This document shows positions 44,622 to 52,678 of a stretch of DNA of 64,000 nucleotides, piece by piece. A model generated the notes under the pieces. The model made no database searches. It was not told where the DNA came from and saw nothing but the letters and a program-made list of their open reading frames with translations. Position numbers and translations under genes: made by a program. This DNA is from Rugamonas aquatica. Its GTDB lineage: Bacteria > Pseudomonadota > Gammaproteobacteria > Burkholderiales > Burkholderiaceae_D. The stretch lies in the NCBI RefSeq assembly GCF_009380215.1, contig NZ_WHUG01000011.1, forward strand, positions 124,001 to 188,000, written 5' to 3'. Position 1 is the stretch's first letter. The number at the start of each line of letters is the position of its first letter.

Positions 44622-45275
44622 ATGGAGAGTACGAAGTTGAACAAGACATTCGATGTGGTTCCAACTGCGGCTGCCTGGACCAAGGGATGGACGCTTACGC
44701 GCGACAAGGCGTCCCCGGTCCGACAACCCTATGGCTACAAAATCGACCTGGGCGCTCCTGAGCGTTTGGAGCGCCATGTCATGGTCGACTACGACGCGAA
44801 CATTCTGCAAGCGCTGACCGACAGCCTGCACACGCCGGGCACCTGGCTCAAAGTGTGCGCGCATCCGGAGCAGGTCTCTCCGCTTTTGCACGGAAGCTGG
44901 CAAGTACAAGCGACGGAATACCTGATGGCGGTGGCGTTGGATAACGCCGCAGCAGCGGCGCCCGACGGCTACCGACTGTCCCTGTCCACCTCAGGCGCAG
45001 TCACCGACGCAGAGCTCCGCGCTACGGACGGCGAACTTGCGGCGCGAGGACGAGTAGCCCACAGCGATGGCGTTGCCACGTTCGACCAGATCATCACCGA
45101 GCCTGCACATCAACGAAAAGGGCTGGGCCGCGTCATCATGGCGACGCTTGCCAACACGTCCATCGCCCACAAGGCAAACGTGGGCGTATTGGTCGCCACG
45201 GAACAGGGCCGGGCTCTCTATCAGGCGATAGGATGGACACTGGTTTCGCCTATCACTGCGGCGGTTATTGCTTGA
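44622..45275 (+). CDS. GNAT family acetyltransferase with N-terminal extension
   Basis: 217 residues. The C-terminal half carries the GNAT core: RVAHSDGVATFDQIITEPAHQRKGLGRVIMATL, in which EPAHQRKGLG is the acetyl-CoA loop, then GVLVATEQGRALYQAIGWTLVSP. The first 90 residues (GWTLTRDKASPVRQPYGYKIDLG) are not typical. The ATG at 44622 follows the previous stop by two bases. Its own TGA overlaps the TTG start proposed for the sensor kinase. Acceptor unknown. Confidence 0.85.
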   Translation: MESTKLNKTFDVVPTAAAWTKGWTLTRDKASPVRQPYGYKIDLGAPERLERHVMVDYDANILQALTDSLHTPGTWLKVCAHPEQVSPLLHGSWQVQATEYLMAVALDNAAAAAPDGYRLSLSTSGAVTDAELRATDGELAARGRVAHSDGVATFDQIITEPAHQRKGLGRVIMATLANTSIAHKANVGVLVATEQGRALYQAIGWTLVSPITAAVIA

Positions 45276-48232
45276 TACTACGCGTCCTCAAAGCCTCGCT
45301 TTTTCTACTCCTGATCGTCGGACAGCACTTCGCCCAAGCGTCGGAACCAGGTCCCCTGCTCATCGATTACAGCCATACGGCATGGTCCGAAAGGGATGGC
45401 GCGCCGACGGGCGTGACCAAGTTCGCACAAGGCCCCGACGGCTGGCTATGGATCGCCACGCCAACCGGCATGTACCGGTTTGACGGCGTGCGCTTCGAAC
45501 GCACCGAAAAAATCCACGGCCATCCTCTGGAGTCCAGCAACATCATGGGCCTGACCACCGCGCCCGATGGCGCAGTGTGGGTAGGCTACCGCGTCGGCGG
45601 CGTATCCGTGTTCAGGAAAGATGGCGCTCACACCTACGCGGAGCAGGACGGCCTGCATCCGGTCGGTTCCATGCATATCGAAGCCGCCCCCGATGGCGCG
45701 GTCTGGGTGGCGATGCGCGACGGCCTGGCGGTGCTGCCGCGCGGCGGCAGCCGCTTCCAATACCTCGGCCCTGAGGCGGGGTTACCGGCGCTGGGCGTGT
45801 TCCAGATTTTGTTCGCCCGCGACGGCACGACATGGATAGGGACGAACACGGGCGCCTTCTTCCGCAGGCCGGGCGAAACCCGCTTCACCCAGGCGTGGCC
45901 GCGTGTCGCGCTGGTCTGGTTGTGCGAAGCGCCGGACGGCACGATATGGGGCAACGATTTCAAGAACGGCTACTACAGGGTGCGCTCCACGCAGCCTTCC
46001 GCCAGCGAGTCCCTCAAGCCCGAACTCGATGGCTATGGCATGCACTTCGACCGCCAGGGGACGATGTGGATGATGCATACCGATGGCCTGGAACGCAGAG
46101 TGGCGCCGGCAGGGCCTAGCCTTCAAGAGCAGCGGCTGTCGAAAGAAAACGGCATCAGCGGCCCGATACTGAGCACGCGGTTCCAGGACCGGGAAGGCAA
46201 TCTGTGGATAGGCACGGCGGGCGGGATAGACCGGCTGCGTCCCAATCGCCTGAGGACCATGCCCGTGGAGACGCAACTGGAATATCCCGCACTGGTGGCC
46301 GGACCATCCGGCGATGTCTGGGTGGGCGACTATGCCCGCGATGTCTGGAAGTACAGCCTCGCAGGACGCGTCAGCCGCGAGGCCCTGGGGCCGATCACAG
46401 CCAGCTACACCGCGCCGGACGGCGTCCTGTGGCTGGGCGGGACAGAAGCCCTGCAGCGGCGCGACCGCGACGGCGCCGTGACGTCGATCCCCTACCCGCC
46501 CGAACTGAAAAGCCTGCGCGTCCACGCACTGCAGCAGGACCGGGACGGCGCCTTGTGGGCCTCCTTCTCTTCCGGCAAAGGCGTGTACAAACTCGTTGAC
46601 GGCCAGTGGATCAAATCGGGCGGATTGCAGGGACTCACCGATCTGCTGACCACCTCCATGGCTCGCGACGCCAAGGGGAACTTGTGGATGGCGCATCTGC
46701 GCAGCCAGATCACCATCATCGACGGCAGCACGGCACGCACACTGGGGCCGAAGGAAGGTCTGCAACTGGGCACGGTCATGCAGGTGTACCGCGACGGCCA
46801 GGCCATGTGGGTGGGAGGAGAAAATGGCGTCGTGCTCTATCGCGACGGCCGCTTCGCCACCTTGCGCGGCGAGCGTAACGAAATCTTCCGGGGCGTATCC
46901 GGCATCGTCAGGCTGCCGGACGGCGACCTGTGGCTGCACGGCGCCGACGGCCTGTATCACATCGCCGCCGCTGAAATCAACGCGTGGCTGAACAACGAGC
47001 AGACCACCGTGGCATTCGAACGCTTCGATGCGCAGGACGGCATGATGGGCCACGCGCCGCAACTGCGGCCCGTGCCGTCGCTGATGCGTTCACGCGACGG
47101 CGTGCTGTGGTACGCGACATCGACGACGATCGGCACCATCGATCCGGCCCACATCCTGCGCAACCCGCTGGCCCCGCCGGTGGAAGTCATCAGCGTGACT
47201 TCCGATGGCATGCGCTACGCCACGCCATTGAACCGTGAACTCGGCCTACCGGCGGGAACGCAGAATCTGCAGATCGACTTCACGGCAATGAGCCTGTCGA
47301 TACCCGAGCGTGTGCGCGTGCGCTATCGGCTGGCCGGCCTGGATCACGCGTGGCAGGAAGCGACAGGCCGCAGGCAGGCGTATTACACCAATCTGGCGCC
47401 GGGCAAATATCGCTTCGAAGTCATCGCATCGAACGAGGACAATCTCTGGAATACCAAAGGCGCCGCGCTGGAGATAGACATTCCGCCGACCTTCATCCAA
47501 AGCGGCTGGTTCAAGCTGTTGTTGGCGGCGTTGGGAATACTGCTGCTGTACAGCGCCTACGCATTGCGGATACGCTACCTGACGCAGCGCATGCAGGAGA
47601 GCTTGCAAGCGCGCCTGGCGGAACGTTCGCGCATCGCACGCGCCCTGCACGACACGCTACTGCAAAGCATGCAGGCTTTGCTGATGTCGTTCGACGCGCA
47701 CAGCCGGAATCTGAAGGAAGGCACGACGGAGCGCACGCGCCTGGACCAAACGCTCAATCTCGCGGAGCAGTTGCTGGTGGAAGGAAGGGACCAGATCATG
47801 GACCTGCGCGCATCCGCCTCGCCGGATGCGCTGGAGCTCACGCTGGAGCAGTTCGGCAAAGGGCTGGCGGAGCATCGCTCGCACGCCTTTGTCATGAAGG
47901 TCAACGGCGTGCCGCGACAATTGCGCCCGCATGTACACGACGAGGTCTACGCCATCGCGCGCGAAACGCTGTTCAACGCCTCGCGCTACGCGGACGCCAA
48001 CCGCATCGAGCTTGAATTGGACTACAACCCCAACGCCTTCGTCCTGCGCATTCGCGACAACGGGAAGGGTCTGGACGATGCAGTCGCCGCAGCAGGCCAC
48101 CGGCCGGGCCACTGGGGAATGGCAGGCATGCGCGAACGCGCCCACAACATCGGCGCCAGTCTCGCAATCGACAGCAAGCCGGGCGTGGGCACGGAAGTCA
48201 TTGCGACAGTTCCCGGCAAGGTGGCTTACTGA
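45272..48232 (+). CDS. Beta-propeller sensor histidine kinase (Reg_prop, Y_Y_Y, HisKA_3)
   Basis: 986 residues from a TTG. Signal sequence LRVLKASLFLLLIVGQHFAQA, about twelve propeller blades with repeats of the type DGWLWIATPTGMYRFDG, DGAVWVGYRVGGVSVF, EGNLWIGTAGGIDRL and DLWLHGADGLYHI (about 30-600), a Y_Y_Y domain (RYRLAGLDHAWQEA, NLAPGKYRFEVIASN), one membrane segment (FKLLLAALGILLLYSAYAL), then HisKA_3 with His793 (RALHDTLLQSMQAL) and an ATPase domain (DNGKGLDD, GMAGMRERAH). Architecture of sensors that respond to glycans or surface signals. No LuxR-type partner is adjacent. The TTG start overlaps the GNAT stop (TTGA) and makes a clean signal peptide; the ATG at 45233 adds 13 residues. 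Confidence 0.92.
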   Translation: MILRVLKASLFLLLIVGQHFAQASEPGPLLIDYSHTAWSERDGAPTGVTKFAQGPDGWLWIATPTGMYRFDGVRFERTEKIHGHPLESSNIMGLTTAPDGAVWVGYRVGGVSVFRKDGAHTYAEQDGLHPVGSMHIEAAPDGAVWVAMRDGLAVLPRGGSRFQYLGPEAGLPALGVFQILFARDGTTWIGTNTGAFFRRPGETRFTQAWPRVALVWLCEAPDGTIWGNDFKNGYYRVRSTQPSASESLKPELDGYGMHFDRQGTMWMMHTDGLERRVAPAGPSLQEQRLSKENGISGPILSTRFQDREGNLWIGTAGGIDRLRPNRLRTMPVETQLEYPALVAGPSGDVWVGDYARDVWKYSLAGRVSREALGPITASYTAPDGVLWLGGTEALQRRDRDGAVTSIPYPPELKSLRVHALQQDRDGALWASFSSGKGVYKLVDGQWIKSGGLQGLTDLLTTSMARDAKGNLWMAHLRSQITIIDGSTARTLGPKEGLQLGTVMQVYRDGQAMWVGGENGVVLYRDGRFATLRGERNEIFRGVSGIVRLPDGDLWLHGADGLYHIAAAEINAWLNNEQTTVAFERFDAQDGMMGHAPQLRPVPSLMRSRDGVLWYATSTTIGTIDPAHILRNPLAPPVEVISVTSDGMRYATPLNRELGLPAGTQNLQIDFTAMSLSIPERVRVRYRLAGLDHAWQEATGRRQAYYTNLAPGKYRFEVIASNEDNLWNTKGAALEIDIPPTFIQSGWFKLLLAALGILLLYSAYALRIRYLTQRMQESLQARLAERSRIARALHDTLLQSMQALLMSFDAHSRNLKEGTTERTRLDQTLNLAEQLLVEGRDQIMDLRASASPDALELTLEQFGKGLAEHRSHAFVMKVNGVPRQLRPHVHDEVYAIARETLFNASRYADANRIELELDYNPNAFVLRIRDNGKGLDDAVAAAGHRPGHWGMAGMRERAHNIGASLAIDSKPGVGTEVIATVPGKVAY

Positions 48233-48521
48233 GCGCACGAGTCCAGATCGGATTATTGGCAGCGCCGAAAACAACGCTGGTGGTTGCACTGGAAAGCGGT
48301 ATCTCAATATCGAACGCACAAGTCAACCCTGGCTGGGTAGGCGTCATTTTGACACTGACCTGCACTACACCCTCCACCCGTTTCATATCCACTCGATCAA
48401 CCGCCATGGCGCTATGAAATAGCAGTCCGTTGATACGAAAAAAAGCGTTCCCTTCCTTTTCAATTTCAGCTAAAGAATGGAATCGGACATCCTGTATTTC
48501 AGCAATTTTTACAGTTTTCAT
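48198..48521 (-). CDS. Small hypothetical protein, likely partner of the cysteine hydrolase
   Basis: 107 residues: MKTVKIAEIQDVRFHSLAEI, KEGNAFFRINGLLFHSAMAVDRV, then a beta-rich stretch VVQVSVKMTPTQPGLTCAFDIEI. I do not recognise a family. A near-perfect AAGGAGGG stands before the ATG, stronger than most in this window. It begins 16 bases after the stop of the putative cysteine hydrolase gene and is probably co-transcribed, the usual layout of effector and immunity genes. It has no signal peptide, so a cytoplasmic partner is expected. The 3' end overlaps the kinase gene tail to tail by 35 bases. Composition is AT-richer than the surroundings. Confidence 0.65.
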   Translation of the reverse strand: MKTVKIAEIQDVRFHSLAEIEKEGNAFFRINGLLFHSAMAVDRVDMKRVEGVVQVSVKMTPTQPGLTCAFDIEIPLSSATTSVVFGAANNPIWTRALSKPPCRELSQ

Positions 48522-48537
48522 ATGCCCTCCTTCCGCA

Positions 48538-49020
48538 TCATTTTAGACCTGTCCTCTTGGCCTTGCTGCGGCTTTTTTTTGGCGAGGATAGTGTACTGGT
48601 GCGCAGCCACGATCCATCGTCACCATTGGCCTTTGCTATCGATGCGGCCAAAATGGTTGGGGTACTGACAAGCCCTAATCGATGAGTCAACCGCTCTCCC
48701 GTTACACAATACCATGCGTCTGCGGCAAAGGCTGAGCATGGCCTGCGCAGTGACCAGGCCTTCGTCCCTAGCGCCTTGTACTGAGCGATCTTTTCAAACA
48801 ATCGAATTTCCTGCGCGTCTGAGATATAGGTCATCCTGCACGCATGGGCATCACATCCAAGTTCCAGATTCTCGAACAGACCATTGCCACTCCCCGTGGG
48901 AGCATTTCCCCAGGTACCGTATGTAGCGGGCGCCCCATCAACTGGGCAGTAGCCAATCCAGCTATGCCCAAGAAATCGGTCGCCGCCCACATTCGAGAAG
49001 ATTTTAAGTATGCCTGCCAT
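48538..49020 (-). CDS. Putative permuted papain-like (His before Cys) hydrolase
   Basis: 160 residues. LGHSWIGY with His19, YGTWGNAPTG, a central acidic helix, then RRPCSAFAADAWYCVTGERL with Cys95 at the start of a helix. His first and Cys second is the order of permuted NlpC/P60 (YiiX/LRAT-like) cysteine hydrolases, and CSxFAADAWxxVTG is the helix that carries the nucleophile in that group. The C terminus is basic (SPKKSRSKAKRTGLK). No signal peptide, so if it acts on cell wall it must be delivered by a secretion device. An in-frame stop just upstream fixes the start; the ribosome site is weak. Followed closely by a small possible immunity gene. Confidence 0.65.
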   Translation of the reverse strand: MAGILKIFSNVGGDRFLGHSWIGYCPVDGAPATYGTWGNAPTGSGNGLFENLELGCDAHACRMTYISDAQEIRLFEKIAQYKALGTKAWSLRRPCSAFAADAWYCVTGERLTHRLGLVSTPTILAASIAKANGDDGSWLRTSTLSSPKKSRSKAKRTGLK

Positions 49021-49106
49021 AACAGCAATCTACGCGGCCTGGCAAAGTGTCCTTTATGCTCCATCAACCGGTTTAGCGCTATCGAGGAAATCCTGACCGC
49101 GCAAGG

Positions 49107-49745
49107 TCAGCGATAGGCCAGCAGGTCCAGTATCGCGTTGCCGTTCTCGCCGACCAGCTGCAGCGCGGCGGGCGCGGTGTCGGCGGATGCCAGCGCCAGT
49201 CCTTTGTAGCTGCCTTCGGCGGAGTTGCCGCAACCGCTGGCGGTCAAGGTCAGCGCGGCCGCGCCGCCGTAGGTGGCGCTGAAGTCGACCTTGCCGGACA
49301 ATTTGCAATCACTGCTGCCCGCGCTGATGGCGCCATCGGCAGCCACCGTGAACAGCGCCGGCTTACCGCCGATGAGCACCTGGTAGTTACCGGCCGCGTT
49401 GGCGGCAGACAGCGCATTCAGCACCAGCGCCTGTGTGCGGTCGTAAGCCAGCGTCACCATGCCGCCACCGGACACCGGCACGCGGCGTCCCTTGCTGCCA
49501 TCGACAACGTGCATCACCGTGGCGGCAGCGTCACCGTCGGCCGACAGCAGCACGTAGCCCTTGCCATCCTTGTTGGTGTAGATGCTGGCGCCGGACACCG
49601 TGTCGCCATTGGCATAACCTTGCAAAGCGCCCTCGCCCAATACCGGCACGCTGCTGGTCGGCGCCGGCTCGTTGCTTGACGAGCCATTACATCCCGCGAG
49701 GCCGACAACCACGGCCAGCAAGGCCGCCTTCATCGTGTTGTTCAT
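49107..49745 (-). CDS. Hypothetical lipoprotein
   Basis: 212 residues. Lipobox LAGC in VVVGLAGCNGSSS, followed by a Ser/Pro linker and a beta-rich domain (YANGDTVSGASIYTNKDGKGYVLLSADG, GSSDCKLSGKVDFSATYGGAAALTLTASGCGNS) with two cysteines in the second half. No family recognised. The ATG overlaps the stop of the SurE-like gene (ATGA), so it is made together with that enzyme and is likely anchored in the outer membrane. Confidence 0.75.
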   Translation of the reverse strand: MNNTMKAALLAVVVGLAGCNGSSSNEPAPTSSVPVLGEGALQGYANGDTVSGASIYTNKDGKGYVLLSADGDAAATVMHVVDGSKGRRVPVSGGGMVTLAYDRTQALVLNALSAANAAGNYQVLIGGKPALFTVAADGAISAGSSDCKLSGKVDFSATYGGAAALTLTASGCGNSAEGSYKGLALASADTAPAALQLVGENGNAILDLLAYR

Positions 49746-50773
49746 TGCGCGATCCCGTTCAATTTGATCTTCATCGCATCTTCAAACGCGCGGCGAGCTT
49801 GCGGTACGCCTTCGACCGGAGAAATCGTCACCGCCGTCTTCGCGGCGATCACATTGTCTTCCGACGTGGCGGCGATATCCTTGGGCAGCACTACGCCGCT
49901 CGGCAGCGTGGTGCCGCCGGTGGCCAGGCTGATGCCGGGCATAGGGAAGTTGACGCCCGAAGCCACAGCCAGCGGGCTATCCGACAATTTTTCATAGAAC
50001 GCCGGCACGTAGCTGCTAGCCTTGCCGATGCGGGTGAAGCGGTACGGCAGCGCCGCGCCGGCACCTGCGCTGAAGTCCGGCACGTTGACGTTCAGGCCCA
50101 CGCCATCCGGCATCAGCAGGCCGCCGGCCTTGGCCTTGTTGGCGATCAGCGTGTCGACCAGCTTGACGACGATGCCCGCCACTTCATAGGCCCGGTGCGA
50201 AGCCGGCAACGCGCCGCTCCAGTTGACCTGCGCGGTGGCGGCGTCGCTGACGGCCATTGCTGGCAAGCCGCGGTTAATCATGTAGATCAGGTTATTGAAG
50301 GTGCCGCTGCTGGCGTTGATCGCGCCGGTGTTATTGCCCTCGTTGGGACCGGAGATCACCAGGTCGGGCGCGCCGTTCCACTTCTTCTTGGCCAGCACGT
50401 CCACGCCATACAGGCAGGCCGTCACCGGCGTGCCGTTGACGTAGGAGACATCGGCATCGCCAGCATCCACACCCACGCCGGGAGCGCCGGCGGCCAGCCC
50501 CAAGGCCAGCGCGCCGCGCTCCTTGCCGGTCAGCGCGCTGACCGGTGTGAGGAAGGCGATGTAGCCGCCACGGCCGGATTGATTGTCGATAGGCGCCGCC
50601 ACCGCCACGCTATGCCCTGCTGCGGACAGCTTCGTTTTCAACGCGCGCAGGTTGGCGGCGGTGATGCCGTCATCGTTGCAAAGCAAGATGTTCAGCGCGG
50701 ACGCTGGCGCCGCAGCGGTCAAGGCAAGGGCGCCGCACAAGGCGATTGCGCTGTTGAAGCGTGAGGATGGCAT
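49742..50773 (-). CDS. Exported SurE-like 5'/3'-nucleotidase
   Basis: 343 residues. Signal peptide SAIALCGALALTAAAPASA, then the SurE fold: LNILLCNDDGITAANLRAL (Asp-Asp metal site), AAPIDNQSGRGGYI (Asn site), PDLVISGPNEGNNTGA (second Asn and Gly loop). SurE enzymes remove phosphate from nucleoside monophosphates in the cytoplasm; this one is longer and should work outside the inner membrane. AGGAAG before 50773 selects the start. Coupled to the lipoprotein gene by ATGA and 106 bases after the 204-residue exported protein. Confidence 0.88.
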   Translation of the reverse strand: MPSSRFNSAIALCGALALTAAAPASALNILLCNDDGITAANLRALKTKLSAAGHSVAVAAPIDNQSGRGGYIAFLTPVSALTGKERGALALGLAAGAPGVGVDAGDADVSYVNGTPVTACLYGVDVLAKKKWNGAPDLVISGPNEGNNTGAINASSGTFNNLIYMINRGLPAMAVSDAATAQVNWSGALPASHRAYEVAGIVVKLVDTLIANKAKAGGLLMPDGVGLNVNVPDFSAGAGAALPYRFTRIGKASSYVPAFYEKLSDSPLAVASGVNFPMPGISLATGGTTLPSGVVLPKDIAATSEDNVIAAKTAVTISPVEGVPQARRAFEDAMKIKLNGIAQ

Positions 50774-50879
50774 GGCACTTCCTGTCGAATGAATAAGAAC
50801 GCAGAAGTGTAGTGATGCCTTGTTACCGCAACGTGACACGACAGCCGTCAGCGCCGATACCCGGTATATCGAAACAGGA

Positions 50880-51494
50880 CTAGTCGCGCACGCCGACCCA
50901 GCGGCCGTTCTCCAGGCGCAGGCGCTGCTTCATCTGCATCTTCCCTTCGCCTTTCATGATGTAGGCGATCATCGGGAACACCTGCTGCGCGGCCGGTTCG
51001 TGCATCCATGGCGCGGCGGCGAACTTGTAGGTGTAACTGGCCGTTCCGGTCGCGGCATCCCAAGCCACCACCTTGGCCACACTGAGTTTGCCGACACAGA
51101 AATCACCGGTGCGCGCGATCTTCTCGCCGGTTGGCGCGACGGTGCTGGTGTCGCGCTTCAGATAGAATTTTTTCCCGGCTTCGGTCAGGCTGTAACGCTG
51201 TACCGGCACCTCCTGCTCGACACCTTCGGCGTTACGGCGCACCACCATGCCGCCAACCGCTTCCGCCAGCCCCAGTTGCGCCAGCACCGGCAGCTGTACC
51301 GCATCGCGGCTGCCCGCTTCCGCGTCACCCGGCGCCACGTCGATAGGCCAGTCGAACTTGCCGACACAAACGTCGCCTTGCTGCGCAAGGTATTTGCTCA
51401 AGCCTGCGGCCAGCGCCTTGTTGCCGGGTTGCGGTGCAGAGTAGGCCGAAGCCGAAACTGCCGCCAGCATTGCCACCATCGAAATCATCTTCAT
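50880..51494 (-). CDS. Exported hypothetical protein with two GDxCVGK repeats
   Basis: 204 residues. Signal peptide ISMVAMLAAVSASAYSA. The motif GDVCVGKFDWPIDV (about 40) recurs as GDFCVGKLSVAKVV (about 131), so the protein is probably a tandem of two related modules, each with one cysteine that could pair with the other. A Lys/Tyr-rich segment lies between (RYSLTEAGKKFYLKRD), and the C terminus is beta-rich (ASYTYKFAAAPWM, RLRLENGRWVGV). No known family comes to mind. The start overlaps the peroxidase stop as ATGA, so the two are linked in translation. Confidence 0.75.
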   Translation of the reverse strand: MKMISMVAMLAAVSASAYSAPQPGNKALAAGLSKYLAQQGDVCVGKFDWPIDVAPGDAEAGSRDAVQLPVLAQLGLAEAVGGMVVRRNAEGVEQEVPVQRYSLTEAGKKFYLKRDTSTVAPTGEKIARTGDFCVGKLSVAKVVAWDAATGTASYTYKFAAAPWMHEPAAQQVFPMIAYIMKGEGKMQMKQRLRLENGRWVGVRD

Positions 51495-52678
51495 TTTTTT
51501 ACCACCAGATCGTTATCGGTCAGCGTGTTAAGGAACGCTTCCAGGTCCTGCATTTCCTGCTCGGTCATCGGCGGTTCGCTGCCGCGTTTGCGGCCATCGA
51601 GCGGCATCTGCTTATCGAGGTTGGCGCGGTAGCGCGCCGGCAGGTCGTTATACTTTTGCACCACGCCTTTGACGGTCGGATACCAGCGCTCTGGATGGGT
51701 GTCGCGCGTGTTGTAGAAGCGGATCACATCCTTCAGCGACTTCAGCGCGCCATTGTGGAAGAAGGCCGAACGCGTCGCGACGTTGCGCAGCGTCGGCGTC
51801 TTGAACATGCCGCAGTACTGGCCGCTGGCCGGACGCGGATGGTCGGGACGGTCGCAGATGCCCAAGTCGAAATAGCCGGCCTTCACATTGGCAGGAATGT
51901 CCTTGTTGCGCGGGACGCCTATCGCAGCATAGGTAAAGTCGGTGAACAGCTTGACGCTGCCGTTCAGACCAGCGCCGTTGTAGTGGCACGCAAAGCAGTT
52001 GCCCTTGTTGGCATCGCTGTAGACGGCGAAGCCGCGCATCTCGGCCGCAGACAATTCGCCGCCGATCTTGTTGCTGGAGTAGAGGTCATACTTGCTGCTG
52101 TAAGGGTGGAAGCTGCTGTCCTCCAGCTGATAGGCCTGCAACGCGTCCAGCGCGTGCCTGAAGGCCTTTTGATCGCTCTTGAACACCTCCGGCCCGAACG
52201 CCTGGCGGAACTGCTCCGCGTAGGCCGAGGCGCGCAGCTTGCGCACCACATCGGCCGCGCTCTTGTTCGCCATCTCGTGCTTCGCCAGCAGCGGTATGCG
52301 CGCCTGCTCGGCCAGCGTTGCCGCGCGGCCGTCCTGCGTGTGGCCGCCGCCGGGGCCGGGCGTGCTGATGCCGTCCGGGTTGTCCAGCATGTCCTCATAC
52401 GGCGGCGTGTATTCCTGGTAGCGCAGCGACGGCACGGCGCGCACGCCCGCCGTCGTCAGTCTTGCGCCGCCCAGTTGCACCGCCAGATTGTTCGGCGGCG
52501 CATGGGCGTGGGCCGGATCGTGGCAGGTGGCGCAGGACATCCTGCCGGAACCCGACAGCGATTGATCGAAGAACATCTGCTTGCCGATTTCGGCGGCGGC
52601 GCTCAACGGCGCTACCGCCGGCGCGGCGACGGCTTGCGCCGCCGCCACGCTCAACACCAACATCAAGGCCAGTCTCAT
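51491..52678 (-). CDS. Di-heme cytochrome c peroxidase/MauG-type protein
   Basis: 395 residues. Signal peptide LALMLVLSVAAAQAVA. Two heme c sites: Cys49-Ala-Thr-Cys52-His53 and Cys228-Phe-Ala-Cys231-His232, with the family blocks FDQSLSGSGRMSCATCHDP, FKTPTLRNVATRSAFFHNG and MTEQEMQDLEAFLNTLT. Members reduce hydrogen peroxide or oxidise protein side chains in the periplasm. The gene directly abuts the phosphoesterase (TAA then ATG) and overlaps the next by ATGA. What a peroxidase does beside phosphatases is not clear. Confidence 0.92.
   Translation of the reverse strand: MRLALMLVLSVAAAQAVAAPAVAPLSAAAEIGKQMFFDQSLSGSGRMSCATCHDPAHAHAPPNNLAVQLGGARLTTAGVRAVPSLRYQEYTPPYEDMLDNPDGISTPGPGGGHTQDGRAATLAEQARIPLLAKHEMANKSAADVVRKLRASAYAEQFRQAFGPEVFKSDQKAFRHALDALQAYQLEDSSFHPYSSKYDLYSSNKIGGELSAAEMRGFAVYSDANKGNCFACHYNGAGLNGSVKLFTDFTYAAIGVPRNKDIPANVKAGYFDLGICDRPDHPRPASGQYCGMFKTPTLRNVATRSAFFHNGALKSLKDVIRFYNTRDTHPERWYPTVKGVVQKYNDLPARYRANLDKQMPLDGRKRGSEPPMTEQEMQDLEAFLNTLTDNDLVVKK

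Noticed and set aside
48844..49116. 90-codon frame on the plus strand across the cysteine hydrolase gene and the spacer.
   Set aside because: No ribosome site, composition unlike a folded protein, and it is opposite a frame with a recognisable catalytic pattern.
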